From the IMG/VR virus record IMGVR_UViG_3300026519_000642, positions 1-48,228 of that record: 48,228 nt of DNA. One strand, given 5' to 3'. The notes under the pieces were generated by a model that saw only the letters and a program-made list of their open reading frames with translations, was not told where the DNA came from and did no database searches. Both the position numbers and the translations under genes were made by a program. The stretch comes from a virus. Below are positions 22,826 to 29,124 of the stretch, piece after piece. The first letter of the stretch is position 1. Every line of letters begins with the position of its first letter.

Positions 22826-23841
22826 TAAATATCTAAATCCCCTGGGTCCAGGTTTGCATAGCGTTTTAATGTGTTCCATGAACTATGCAGTGTGACTTGT
22901 TGCACCTCGACAATACTTAATCCGCGTTCAAATAATCGGCTAGTGGCCTCGTGTCGTAAATCGTGCATCCTTAAATCTTTAATATTGAGTAGTCGGCATG
23001 CGTTTGTAAAATAAGTGCTGATGGTTCTGGCATTGTAAGGAAATATTTTTTTATCAATTTTAGGTTGTTTAATGACTATTTTATAAGCACTTTTTGACAA
23101 TTTAAAGCGTTTTTTAATGCCTTTTTTCCTTGGGTCTTTCATGTTTTTTAACAGGCATGTTTTATTATCGTGGTTAATGTCGTTCCATTCAAGCCTCATA
23201 ATTTCACTCTCGCGCCTGGCTGAATAAATGGCAAACCACATAATGTGCAGCATTGGAATTGTTTTTTGTGTGTCATAAAAATAGCGTGATAATTGCCAAA
23301 GCTCCTCTTTTGTCGGTCGTCTGTCTCGATGACTTGATTTTGCAATCAGCCCTTCTGTTCTTAGAATTTCTCGCGCTTTGTCGAAAATGGTTAAATCTAC
23401 GCTAATATCTAAAATTCCTGACATGGTTTTAATCACGCCATTTAGCCAGATCAAATCATTGGTAGCTGTTTGCGGCTGGCACTCTGTATTTCTAATTCTG
23501 ATGTGGCGTATTAAATCCCTCTCATTTAATTTGTTAACATCTATTTTTGCAATATCGCGGGTCATTAATTTATTAAGATCAAAGTTTTTTGATCGGCCGC
23601 TAGGCGAGAATTCTTTTAAATACGAAGCTATGACTTTTTTTATTGGCAAGTAGTCTTTTTTTTTGTAAATAGTTTGCTCTTGTAATTCAAGCTCGCGTCG
23701 AATCGCCCAGTCTTTTGCTAGTTTGCGCTTACTAAAACTTTTTTTCTCTCTGTGTACGATTTGACTGTGCTTTCTAATTTTTATTGATGCGTCATAAATA
23801 ATGCTACCATCTGCCTTTAGTCTTTTTGTTATAGATGCCAT
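22825..23841 (-). CDS. int: Tyrosine integrase, DusA-type (338 aa)
   Basis: A 338-aa tyrosine recombinase. Catalytic residues are visible: R210 (SARRESEI), a candidate K near 232-235, H293 and R296 (HDLRHE), H319 (TLHSSW) and nucleophile Y328 (LKRYANL). The N-terminal 60 residues are a basic arm-binding region (MASITKRLKADGSIIYDASI), followed by a core-binding helical domain. Next to the gene is an attP that contains the start of dusA, which indicates integration into the tRNA-dihydrouridine synthase gene of the host. The length is a little below the 380-400 aa typical of the family. It has the convergent tail gene downstream, and is followed by the AP2 protein. Confidence 0.95.
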   Translation of the reverse strand: MASITKRLKADGSIIYDASIKIRKHSQIVHREKKSFSKRKLAKDWAIRRELELQEQTIYKKKDYLPIKKVIASYLKEFSPSGRSKNFDLNKLMTRDIAKIDVNKLNERDLIRHIRIRNTECQPQTATNDLIWLNGVIKTMSGILDISVDLTIFDKAREILRTEGLIAKSSHRDRRPTKEELWQLSRYFYDTQKTIPMLHIMWFAIYSARRESEIMRLEWNDINHDNKTCLLKNMKDPRKKGIKKRFKLSKSAYKIVIKQPKIDKKIFPYNARTISTYFTNACRLLNIKDLRMHDLRHEATSRLFERGLSIVEVQQVTLHSSWNTLKRYANLDPGDLDI

Positions 23842-23860
23842 GATTTTTCCTTATTATTTT

Positions 23861-24049
23861 TGTCCCCATGTAAATCATGGGGCCAGTATGGGTACTAATT
23901 GACAAATAATAAACAAAAATAAACATACAAACAACAGTAAAAGCATGAATAAAGTTAAAAGATTGTTTTCCGTAGCACCAATGCTCGATTGGACGGATTG
24001 CTTATAATTTTCAAATGGTTAGGCCATTCATGGGCCGTATATGGGGACA
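23861..24049. other. attP region for integration into dusA
   Basis: Between the integrase and the 24068 gene lies a segment with the dusA start at 23945-24007, flanked by inverted arm-like repeats: TGTCCCCAT (23861-23869) and ATGGGGACA (24041-24049). CCCCATG-TAAAT-CATGGGG (23864-23882) is a local palindrome, and GGGCC or GGG motifs recur (23881-23892, 24033-24036). Such arm repeats on both sides of a crossover site are typical of lambda-like attP sites. The crossover should fall within the dusA-matching bases. An intact attP means that this is a phage, not an integrated, form. Confidence 0.8.
23945..24007 (+). other. dusA 5' end carried by the phage (restores the host gene)
   Basis: ATG 23945 begins a 20-codon frame: MNKVKRLFSVAPMLDWTDCL, then TAA. 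FSVAPMLDWTD equals the strictly conserved start of bacterial DusA. After integration the phage copy of this start would be joined to the rest of host dusA, giving it a phage-supplied start codon and leader. TTGACA at 23899-23904 is a possible -35, though no good -10 follows. Beyond the match, the phage frame ends at once, as expected if the crossover lies just before. Confidence 0.85.
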
Positions 24050-24067
24050 TGTGCTATTCTTTTATTT

Positions 24068-24331
24068 ATGCAATTGCCACCAAAAAATATTTTCAAAGGT
24101 AAAAAACTGACTCGGTATGAAAGACATTTGTTATTTTTTTTCAAAAAAAGTAGTGATGGCAAATGGTGTAAATCTGATGATGCTTTAAACGAAATAGAAT
24201 ATTTTTATAACAAGGCAAATTATTTTTACAAAATAGTTAACGATCTTTCTGAGCTGTTAGCAACTGAGAAAGAAAAAAATAATCATCTTGTTGATGTTAT
24301 AAAGCAATTCGAGAAAATTAATTGTGAATAA
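24068..24331 (+). CDS. Small helical protein (87 aa)
   Basis: An 87-aa basic helical protein (LTRYERHLLFFFKKSSDGKW; a C-terminal coiled coil from NEIEYFYNKANYFYKIVNDL). An upstream in-frame ATG at 24041 lies within the attP arm repeat, so ATG 24068 is chosen. It overlaps the lipoprotein gene by eight bases. Not recognised. Confidence 0.55.
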   Translation: MQLPPKNIFKGKKLTRYERHLLFFFKKSSDGKWCKSDDALNEIEYFYNKANYFYKIVNDLSELLATEKEKNNHLVDVIKQFEKINCE

Positions 24332-24767
24332 ATTTTTAATTTTTGTTTCATTGTTGCTTGGAGGGTGTGCCACATTTGATACGCCTGTAAAGCCGATAGC
24401 CCAAGACGAGACAGCCTGTGTGTATATCGCAAATCTTGGGGAGATTTTATCTACATACGCTGTTTACAATCGCCAGGCGGACTATGGCGGTACTATAGGA
24501 TACCAAAACGCGGAGATTGGTGGAAATACAGAGATTAAAAATGAATTTATAGCATTGCAAGATCGTCTAGGCCAGCAAGCGGCAACAATCAACAATGTGG
24601 TTAAGTCAATTGTTGTCATGCATAACAAAAATTGTGAACAGTACAATACTGATCGTGCATGGGATTCAATGGATAAATTAATTAAAGGATTAGAAAAAGT
24701 TTATGGAAAAGTTTTTATTAAATACGGTGCGTCTGAAAATCGAGTGGCTCCCGTTGTTGTTGATTAA
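24324..24767 (+). CDS. Lipoprotein (147 aa)
   Basis: A 147-aa protein with a lipoprotein signal MNKFLIFVSLLLGGCATFDT: short basic start, hydrophobic core and lipobox LLGGC with Cys 15. The start is GTG 24324, inside the preceding frame. The mature part is a helical protein with two further Cys and coiled-coil-like segments (ALQDRLGQQAATINNVVKSI). It sits next to attP and integrase, a common place for genes expressed in the lysogen, so surface modification or superinfection exclusion is possible; neither is shown. Confidence 0.7.
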   Translation: MNKFLIFVSLLLGGCATFDTPVKPIAQDETACVYIANLGEILSTYAVYNRQADYGGTIGYQNAEIGGNTEIKNEFIALQDRLGQQAATINNVVKSIVVMHNKNCEQYNTDRAWDSMDKLIKGLEKVYGKVFIKYGASENRVAPVVVD

Positions 24768-24808
24768 TTGCTAGTATTTCTCTATTTATATCAACCATAC
24801 TGGATTTT

Positions 24809-25309
24809 TTATTTTGCATTTTTAATTTCCTCATCTGTGTATTTCTCCGTGTTTTCACTGTTCCACAAGCGCATTTCATAGGCATCAGGATTTCCATTCA
24901 TGTGCTCTGATTTGGAATATTTCTCCGCGTTTTTTATATTCCAACAGCGCATTTTATACTCAGTTGGATCAGCTTTTTGATGTTCTTCCTTGGAATATTT
25001 CTCCTCGTTTTTTATGTTCCACCAGCGCATATCATCCGCAGTTGGACCAGCTTTTTGATGTTCTTCCTTGGAATATTTCTCAGCGTTTTCTTCATTCCAC
25101 CAGCGCATACCATACGCAGTTGGGACAGCCTTTTGATGTTCTTCCTTGGAATATTTCTCCTCGTTTTTTATGTTCCACCAGCGCATATCATCCGCAGTTG
25201 GACCAGCTTTTTGATGTTCTTCCTTGGAATATTTCTCCTCGTTTTCACTGTTCCACAAGCGCATTTCATCCGCAGTTGTATTAGTTTTTTTATGTTCTGA
25301 TTTAGTCAT
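24809..25309 (-). CDS. Trp-rich tandem-repeat protein (166 aa)
   Basis: A 166-aa protein built from a 26-residue unit repeated five times between partial end units. The consensus is EKYSKEEHQKAGPTADDMRW followed by WNIKNE. Units 2 and 4 are identical; units 3, 5 and 6 have a few changes. It has a very regular Glu/Lys pattern, with one Trp-Trp or aromatic pair per unit, no signal peptide and no catalytic motif. A one-repeat paralogue with nearly the same N- and C-termini is encoded at 28173-28283. Its start overlaps the stop of the HTH gene at 25306 (ATGA). Repeat-scaffold or multivalent binding protein; function unknown. Confidence 0.85.
   Translation of the reverse strand: MTKSEHKKTNTTADEMRLWNSENEEKYSKEEHQKAGPTADDMRWWNIKNEEKYSKEEHQKAVPTAYGMRWWNEENAEKYSKEEHQKAGPTADDMRWWNIKNEEKYSKEEHQKADPTEYKMRCWNIKNAEKYSKSEHMNGNPDAYEMRLWNSENTEKYTDEEIKNAK
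24840..25240 (-). repeat. Tandem 78-bp coding repeats
   Basis: The gene at 24809-25309 carries a 78-bp unit (26 codons) in tandem, five complete copies plus partial end copies. Identity between copies is high at the DNA level, including the exact repeat of the unit encoding KEEHQKAGPTADDMRWWN. Such arrays expand and contract by slippage and unequal recombination. They encode protein in one frame and lack spacer-repeat alternation, so this is not a CRISPR array. Confidence 0.9.
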
Positions 25310-25530
25310 TTTTTTCTCTCCGGTTGTTTCAATTTCTTATGAAATACATACAATTTATTTTCATAAATAACAAATTTCACTTTTTTTTCAAAAAATAGCT
25401 CGCCATCTTTTACGATGCTTATTTTTTCCCATTGATGAATTTGTTGCTTTGATACTCCTTCAAGCCTGGCAAATTCAATTTTGAATCTAAAGTGTTTTTT
25501 TATGTATTCACTGAGCTTTTCTATTTTCAT
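25306..25530 (-). CDS. Small HTH-type phage regulator (74 aa)
   Basis: A 74-aa basic protein of a kind common in phages: LSEYIKKHFRFKIEFARLEG, then VSKQQIHQWEK and a strand pair VKFVIYENKLYVFHKKLKQ. The helix-turn-helix (residues 17-38) suggests DNA binding, and the strand pair resembles a short beta hairpin. It overlaps the repeat-protein gene in ATGA fashion, so the two are produced together. It is third after the operator-bearing promoter at 25975-26023. Confidence 0.65.
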   Translation of the reverse strand: MKIEKLSEYIKKHFRFKIEFARLEGVSKQQIHQWEKISIVKDGELFFEKKVKFVIYENKLYVFHKKLKQPERKK

Positions 25531-25545
25531 TGTTAGTTATTTTAT

Positions 25546-25962
25546 TCACAGTAATTCATTGTTTTTATAAATATTTACAACAATTTCGCGAGTTCTTAAA
25601 TCAGCAACAGTGTATTTTTTAATTGCTTGTTTTCTACCTAACACGCTACCTGCGCCATGTGAACATGAGCAGAAAGATTCCTTATTTCCCTTACCTTTTA
25701 CAATAAAAGACTTCGCAACCATCGAGCCTGGAATAATACCTAAATCAACACCAACAGCAGCTGGCATTATTGCGCCTTTGCTTGGTATTACGCTTCCAAT
25801 AGCTGCACCTATGCCCCAGTGAACATCAGGCATTACTGCAATATGCTTATGAATAAAAGGAAGTTTCGACATATTCTCGAGCTGTAAGAGAGCGTTATCA
25901 TCTATCTGGTCAGTCCAAACTTTGACTAGCATATCTTTTTTAATCATTTTCATTACTGGCAT
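25546..25962 (-). CDS. rtcB: Internally deleted RtcB-like RNA ligase (138 aa)
   Basis: RtcB is a 400-480 aa GTP- and Mn-dependent RNA ligase. This 138-aa frame joins the N-terminal motif region (MPDVHWGIGAAIGSVIPSKG and PAAVGVDLG, residues 44-75) directly to the C-terminal motif region (IPGSMVAKSF; SFCSCSHGAG, residues 76-105) and then ends early. The metal-binding Cys after GVD-G and roughly 240 middle residues with other metal-binding His residues are missing; the HGAG motif, which contains the guanylated His, is kept. The junction is in frame and no stop or frameshift is seen. It may be a decayed gene or a small derivative with another role, such as an inhibitor of the host RtcB. The start is ATG 25962, after the promoter at 25995-26023. 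Confidence 0.8.
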   Translation of the reverse strand: MPVMKMIKKDMLVKVWTDQIDDNALLQLENMSKLPFIHKHIAVMPDVHWGIGAAIGSVIPSKGAIMPAAVGVDLGIIPGSMVAKSFIVKGKGNKESFCSCSHGAGSVLGRKQAIKKYTVADLRTREIVVNIYKNNELL

Positions 25963-25974
25963 GTCATTCTCAGG

Positions 25975-26023
25975 CTGTTTACAAGCTGTATAGAATTTTA
26001 AACTAAAAAAACATTGTAGTCAA
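25975..26023 (-). promoter_or_regulatory. Leftward promoter with the dispersed operator, copy C
   Basis: On the minus strand, TTGACT (26018-26023), 17 bases, TAAAAT (25995-26000), then the operator TATACAGCTTGTAAA (25978-25992), which matches those at copies A and B (20 of 22 positions in the wider 25975-25996 site). The -35 overlaps the end of the HNH gene. It drives the RtcB fragment, HTH and repeat-protein genes, about 25 kb from the other copies. Confidence 0.75.
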
Positions 26024-26622
26024 CTACTTTTATTTACTTTTTGTATTTCATTCATAGTTATTTCTAATTTAACTAACGCTTTCACTGATGGTTTTATCGG
26101 TTCTGCAATTTCAGAATATCTGTATTGATTCAATTTTAGGTTTTCTGTTTTTTTTATGCACTCAAGGTTTTCAATAGCGCAGTTTTGTTTATCGCCGTCT
26201 TTGAATGTAATAATTGAGTCATCTGGGATAGGTCCATAATGACTTTCATAAACCAATCGGTGCTTGAGTTTAAATTTATTTTTGCCGGGTTCTGTTTTTA
26301 TGTATACATAGCCCTCAGAATCTATGCGTTCAAAACCAACTGGTTTAACGTTTTTTGGAACATGACCTTTTTTAAAACTTGTCCTGTTTGCTCCAACATC
26401 CATTTTTTTGCCTTTGTTGTGAGGAAGGTGGTTTTTTTTAAAATAGCCTGTTCTTCCCGTTAGCCAGCTGTTTCGTTGACATAATCCAGCTATTGCGTTT
26501 TGTGTAAATTCAGTATTAAATTTTTTATTTAGTAGTTGTGTGAGTTCTTTTCGAGGCTTTTTACAATTTTCTTTAATCCAATTTAATTGTTCCTCTGTGT
26601 ATTCGTTTTCTACGCCTTTCAT
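26020..26622 (-). CDS. HNH homing-type endonuclease (200 aa)
   Basis: A 200-aa protein with two basic GHVP-like loops (FKKNHLPHNKGKK and SFKKGHVPKNVK, residues 61-92) and an HNH core: HRLVYESHYGPIPDD with H121, then ITFKDGDKQNCAIENL with N147. The usual middle His of the H-N-H box appears as Phe140 here, so activity may be changed. Such enzymes nick or cut DNA and are often mobile. The C-terminal 40 residues are a helical extension. It lies in the early operon, overlaps the 74-aa gene by four bases, and the copy C promoter overlaps its end. Confidence 0.75.
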   Translation of the reverse strand: MKGVENEYTEEQLNWIKENCKKPRKELTQLLNKKFNTEFTQNAIAGLCQRNSWLTGRTGYFKKNHLPHNKGKKMDVGANRTSFKKGHVPKNVKPVGFERIDSEGYVYIKTEPGKNKFKLKHRLVYESHYGPIPDDSIITFKDGDKQNCAIENLECIKKTENLKLNQYRYSEIAEPIKPSVKALVKLEITMNEIQKVNKSS

Positions 26623-26843
26623 TTTAGTATTTTTGGCAGTTCTTTTTGTTCTGGGATGTCGTGTATTTGCACTTGAGCGTCTAATACTAATTGAGCATTT
26701 GAAATAACCTGACGTGCAACATCTGTGATGTTTCTTGTTCTTATACTTTCCATTTCTAATTTATCCGGTGTTATTTTTTCATCACTCAATCGTTCAATTT
26801 GTGCAAATAAATGATTGTTTAAATCAGTCAGTGTGTTTTTCAT
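26619..26843 (-). CDS. Small helical early protein (74 aa)
   Basis: A 74-aa helical protein (LNNHLFAQIERLSDEKITPD; IRTRNITDVARQVISNAQLV). Similar small genes occur just before HNH genes in other phages; function unknown. Its start lies 20 bases inside the methyltransferase-like gene and its stop overlaps the HNH start. Confidence 0.6.
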   Translation of the reverse strand: MKNTLTDLNNHLFAQIERLSDEKITPDKLEMESIRTRNITDVARQVISNAQLVLDAQVQIHDIPEQKELPKILK

Positions 26844-27276
26844 GTTTTTTTACCTTATGCTGTGGATGTTTTTTAAATATGTCAAAAAAGTTTTTGCATT
26901 CTATTTTTTCGCATAGTTGCCTGGCAATAATAATTTGGCTTAATTTTTTTGTGTCCACTATTTCTGAATTTAGTTTGTCGATAAAAAATTTATAAATTTT
27001 CATTCTTGCTTCAACGACTAAATTATCATCCAGTTCAATTGCATAGAATTTGAATAAACAATCAGCAAATGCTTTTTCTTTGTCGTTATCATATTTTTCT
27101 AATAGTGCATTGTAAATTCTTTCTATAATAACAATCAACATTTCCCCGTTTCCGCATGAAGGCTCAAAAAATAAGGTATTTTCGTCTTTAAATACATTTT
27201 GATCTAGCATATCCAGCATTTCATTTGTTACCCAGCGCGGCGTAAATATTTGCGCTTCTTTTAGATTTTTCTTCAT
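26824..27276 (-). CDS. Short N6-methyltransferase-like protein, catalytic motif not seen (150 aa)
   Basis: A 150-aa protein with a Rossmann-like start: FTPRWVTNEMLDML (residues 11-24), FFEPSCGNGEMLIVI (SAM-binding motif I, 40-55) and FYAIELDDNLVVEARMKIY (motif II, 93-111). The N6-adenine methyltransferase catalytic motif (N/D-P-P-Y/F) is not visible; the protein ends in a Lys/His-rich tail (FKKHPQHKVKKHEKH). Full enzymes of this kind are several hundred residues, so it is either truncated or a small SAM-binding relative. It is in the early operon between the PrtN-like gene and the 74-aa gene. Confidence 0.7.
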   Translation of the reverse strand: MKKNLKEAQIFTPRWVTNEMLDMLDQNVFKDENTLFFEPSCGNGEMLIVIIERIYNALLEKYDNDKEKAFADCLFKFYAIELDDNLVVEARMKIYKFFIDKLNSEIVDTKKLSQIIIARQLCEKIECKNFFDIFKKHPQHKVKKHEKHTD

Positions 27277-27277
27277 T

Positions 27278-27511
27278 TTATCCGTGCCTCATTCCACGCC
27301 TTTTTTCTAAATAATCGCCAAAATCATAAACATCAACTAGCCACGGTGATTTGTTGCTGTCAACTACTTTAAATATATTGAATGGAACATCGCCAGACGA
27401 TGCTTTTCTGATTGTATATTCATCAGCCCAGCCTAGATATTTTTTAGCTATTGTTGTTAGTTGTGGGTATCTTGTTTGAAATTCATTTTTTAAATCATCG
27501 CCTGCTGACAT
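27278..27511 (-). CDS. PrtN-like (pyocin activator family) protein (77 aa)
   Basis: A 77-aa DNA-binding protein with the pyocin-activator layout: YPQLTTIAKKYLGWADEYTI, RKASSGDVPFNIFKVVDSNK, then SPWLVDVYDFGDYLEKRR. PrtN itself activates bacteriocin/phage late genes in Pseudomonas; phage relatives are regulators. The start at 27511 is chosen because AGAGAGG lies six bases upstream, rather than ATG 27538. It may switch on late phage genes from its place in the early operon. Confidence 0.7.
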   Translation of the reverse strand: MSAGDDLKNEFQTRYPQLTTIAKKYLGWADEYTIRKASSGDVPFNIFKVVDSNKSPWLVDVYDFGDYLEKRRGMRHG

Positions 27512-27521
27512 GATTGCCTCT

Positions 27522-27713
27522 CTAGTAAATACGTTCAATTGCTGTTTTGTTTGATAGCTCTAATTTTGCTTTTAGAATAAATGCAAATTCAAACCATCCG
27601 CGCGGTTTATTTTTTGGTTTGTATATGTCTTTTTCCATTTTTAATTCCATTTTTATTATTTCGAGCAGTTCTTTATGTGTTTCCATCATCATTTTTGCTG
27701 TTTCAATGTTCAT
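27522..27713 (-). CDS. Small helical protein (63 aa)
   Basis: A 63-aa helical protein (MNIETAKMMMETHKELLEII, then KPRGWFEFAFILKAKLELSN). ATG 27713 lies 11 bases after the SSB stop. The frame extends further upstream, but only over SSB in another frame. Function unknown. Confidence 0.55.
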   Translation of the reverse strand: MNIETAKMMMETHKELLEIIKMELKMEKDIYKPKNKPRGWFEFAFILKAKLELSNKTAIERIY

Positions 27714-27723
27714 TTTTATTTGC

Positions 27724-28167
27724 CTAAAATGGTATGTCGTCATCAAAATGCTCGGGTGGCGTATTGTTTGAATCAACGCTGTTTTGTTGTTGGATTTGAT
27801 CTGCTGATTGTTTGTTTGGTTCTTCATTTCGTCCACCTAGCATTTGCATTTGTTCAGCAATGATTTCAGTGGACCAACGATCTTGTCCTGATTGATCTTG
27901 CCATTTTCGTGTTTGTATTCTGCCCTCGATATAAACTTTACTGCCTTTTTTTAGATATTCGCCTGCAACTTCTGCAAGTTTTCTAAAAAAAACAATTCGA
28001 TGCCATTCTGTTTTTTCTTTTTTTTCGCCAGATTGTTTGTCTTTCCATTTCGTTGTTGTTGCCAGTCTGATGTTGGTTATAGCATCGCCGCTTGGCATAT
28101 AACGAACGTCTGGGTTATCACCTAAATTTCCTATTAACATCACTTTATTTAGCATTTCATTATCCAC
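27724..28167 (-). CDS. ssb: Single-stranded DNA-binding protein (147 aa)
   Basis: A 147-aa SSB. The OB-fold is clear: [84 protein letters not shown] Gln/Asn-rich linker ends in the acidic tip DDDIPF that recruits partner proteins. It coats single-stranded DNA in replication and in RecT-type recombination. It lies between the one-repeat gene and the 63-aa gene in the early operon. Confidence 0.95.
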   Translation of the reverse strand: MDNEMLNKVMLIGNLGDNPDVRYMPSGDAITNIRLATTTKWKDKQSGEKKEKTEWHRIVFFRKLAEVAGEYLKKGSKVYIEGRIQTRKWQDQSGQDRWSTEIIAEQMQMLGGRNEEPNKQSADQIQQQNSVDSNNTPPEHFDDDIPF

Positions 28168-28172
28168 TTATT

Positions 28173-28283
28173 TTATTCTGCATTTTCAATTTCATCATCT
28201 GTGTATTTCTCCGCGTTTTTTATGTTCCACAAGCGCATTTCATCCGCAGTTGGATTAGTTTTTTTATGTTCTGATTTAGTCAT
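28173..28283 (-). CDS. One-repeat paralogue of the Trp-rich repeat protein (36 aa)
   Basis: A 36-aa frame, MTKSEHKKTNPTADEMRLWN then IKNAEKYTDDEIENAE, equals the N-terminal and C-terminal parts of the 166-aa protein at 24809-25309 fused around a single unit. A ribosome site (GGGAGA) precedes it. The 166-aa gene can be derived from this one by expansion of one unit. It is between exonuclease and SSB in the early operon, so it is probably expressed early. Confidence 0.75.
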   Translation of the reverse strand: MTKSEHKKTNPTADEMRLWNIKNAEKYTDDEIENAE

Positions 28284-28299
28284 TTTTGTTTCTCCCGGC

Positions 28300-29124
28300 T
28301 TATGCAGCCTTTTTAATTTCTATTTTGTTTTTAAGATCGTTGACAATATTGTTTGCTCGTTCAATAACTAAAGCTGCTCGTTTTTTTAATAATTTAATGT
28401 GGATGTCAACTGGATTAACTTCAACATGTACCAAACTATAATCATCAAATAAGGTATCGTTGTGGCTGAACCAGTGCCATTTTTTTGCGCCTGTAACAGC
28501 TATGCCGGTCATACATTGCCAATAGTAATTTGGGTATTCTTTTAACAGGTCATCTTGTGTTTGAATGTAATTCAAATTGAAAAAATGAACTTTTCTTGTT
28601 GGCCTTTTAACTTCTAATCCTTCTGATGGTAAAAACAAATCATCAAACAGCATGCCGTCAGGTGTGGCTCCAATGTTTTCTATTTTGAAAAATTGTTGAT
28701 TTTCTAGTGTTAAATCAAATTCAACATTCAAATATTTTTCAGCCGCATTTACTGCATCATATTCTGTTAGTACGCCATTTTTCATTGCATCCGATTGGTA
28801 ATTTTCTTCGTCTTCACCTTCTTTTGTGAAGTAAGCCTGTGCAATTTCCATTGCATACGATTCCATTCCTTTTGTTAATTGAAATGGTTTTTTGTGTTCA
28901 ATGAGTTTTAAAATATCATCGCGCTGTTTGGCTGTGATTGTTTTGAACTGTTTTTTTAATGTCCGTATGTCGATAACACCTTTTTTCACTTCTTCATAAA
29001 CATCTTGCCATTGCAGGAATGGCTCAAATTCTAACGGCTGTAATTCTTTTTCATATCCAGCCATAATTCTGTGCGCATTTGATGCGGTGACTAGAAATTT
29101 TCTTTCTTCGCTTAAATTATTCAT
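28300..29124 (-). CDS. YqaJ-type recombination exonuclease (274 aa)
   Basis: A 274-aa nuclease of the YqaJ/lambda-exonuclease family. Motifs: SNAHRIMAG near the N-terminus, GATPDGML with the acidic Asp, GLEVKRP with the E-x-K, and YYWQCMTGIAVTGAKKWHWF, the late Gln motif. It degrades one strand of double-stranded DNA ends to give 3' tails for RecT. An N-terminal insertion (residues 20-100) is helical. The start overlaps the RecT stop by eight bases, so they work as a pair. Confidence 0.9.
   Translation of the reverse strand: MNNLSEERKFLVTASNAHRIMAGYEKELQPLEFEPFLQWQDVYEEVKKGVIDIRTLKKQFKTITAKQRDDILKLIEHKKPFQLTKGMESYAMEIAQAYFTKEGEDEENYQSDAMKNGVLTEYDAVNAAEKYLNVEFDLTLENQQFFKIENIGATPDGMLFDDLFLPSEGLEVKRPTRKVHFFNLNYIQTQDDLLKEYPNYYWQCMTGIAVTGAKKWHWFSHNDTLFDDYSLVHVEVNPVDIHIKLLKKRAALVIERANNIVNDLKNKIEIKKAA

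Noticed and set aside
23945-24007. Independent 20-aa gene
   Set aside because: The exact match to the DusA start and the place beside the integrase show it is the attachment site.
24840-25300. CRISPR-like regular repeats
   Set aside because: The 78-bp units are directly adjacent, encode protein in one frame and have no unique spacers.
24964-25300. Two overlapping plus-strand reading frames over the repeat gene
   Set aside because: They are open only because the minus-strand repeats are regular; ribosome sites are absent, and composition fits shadows.
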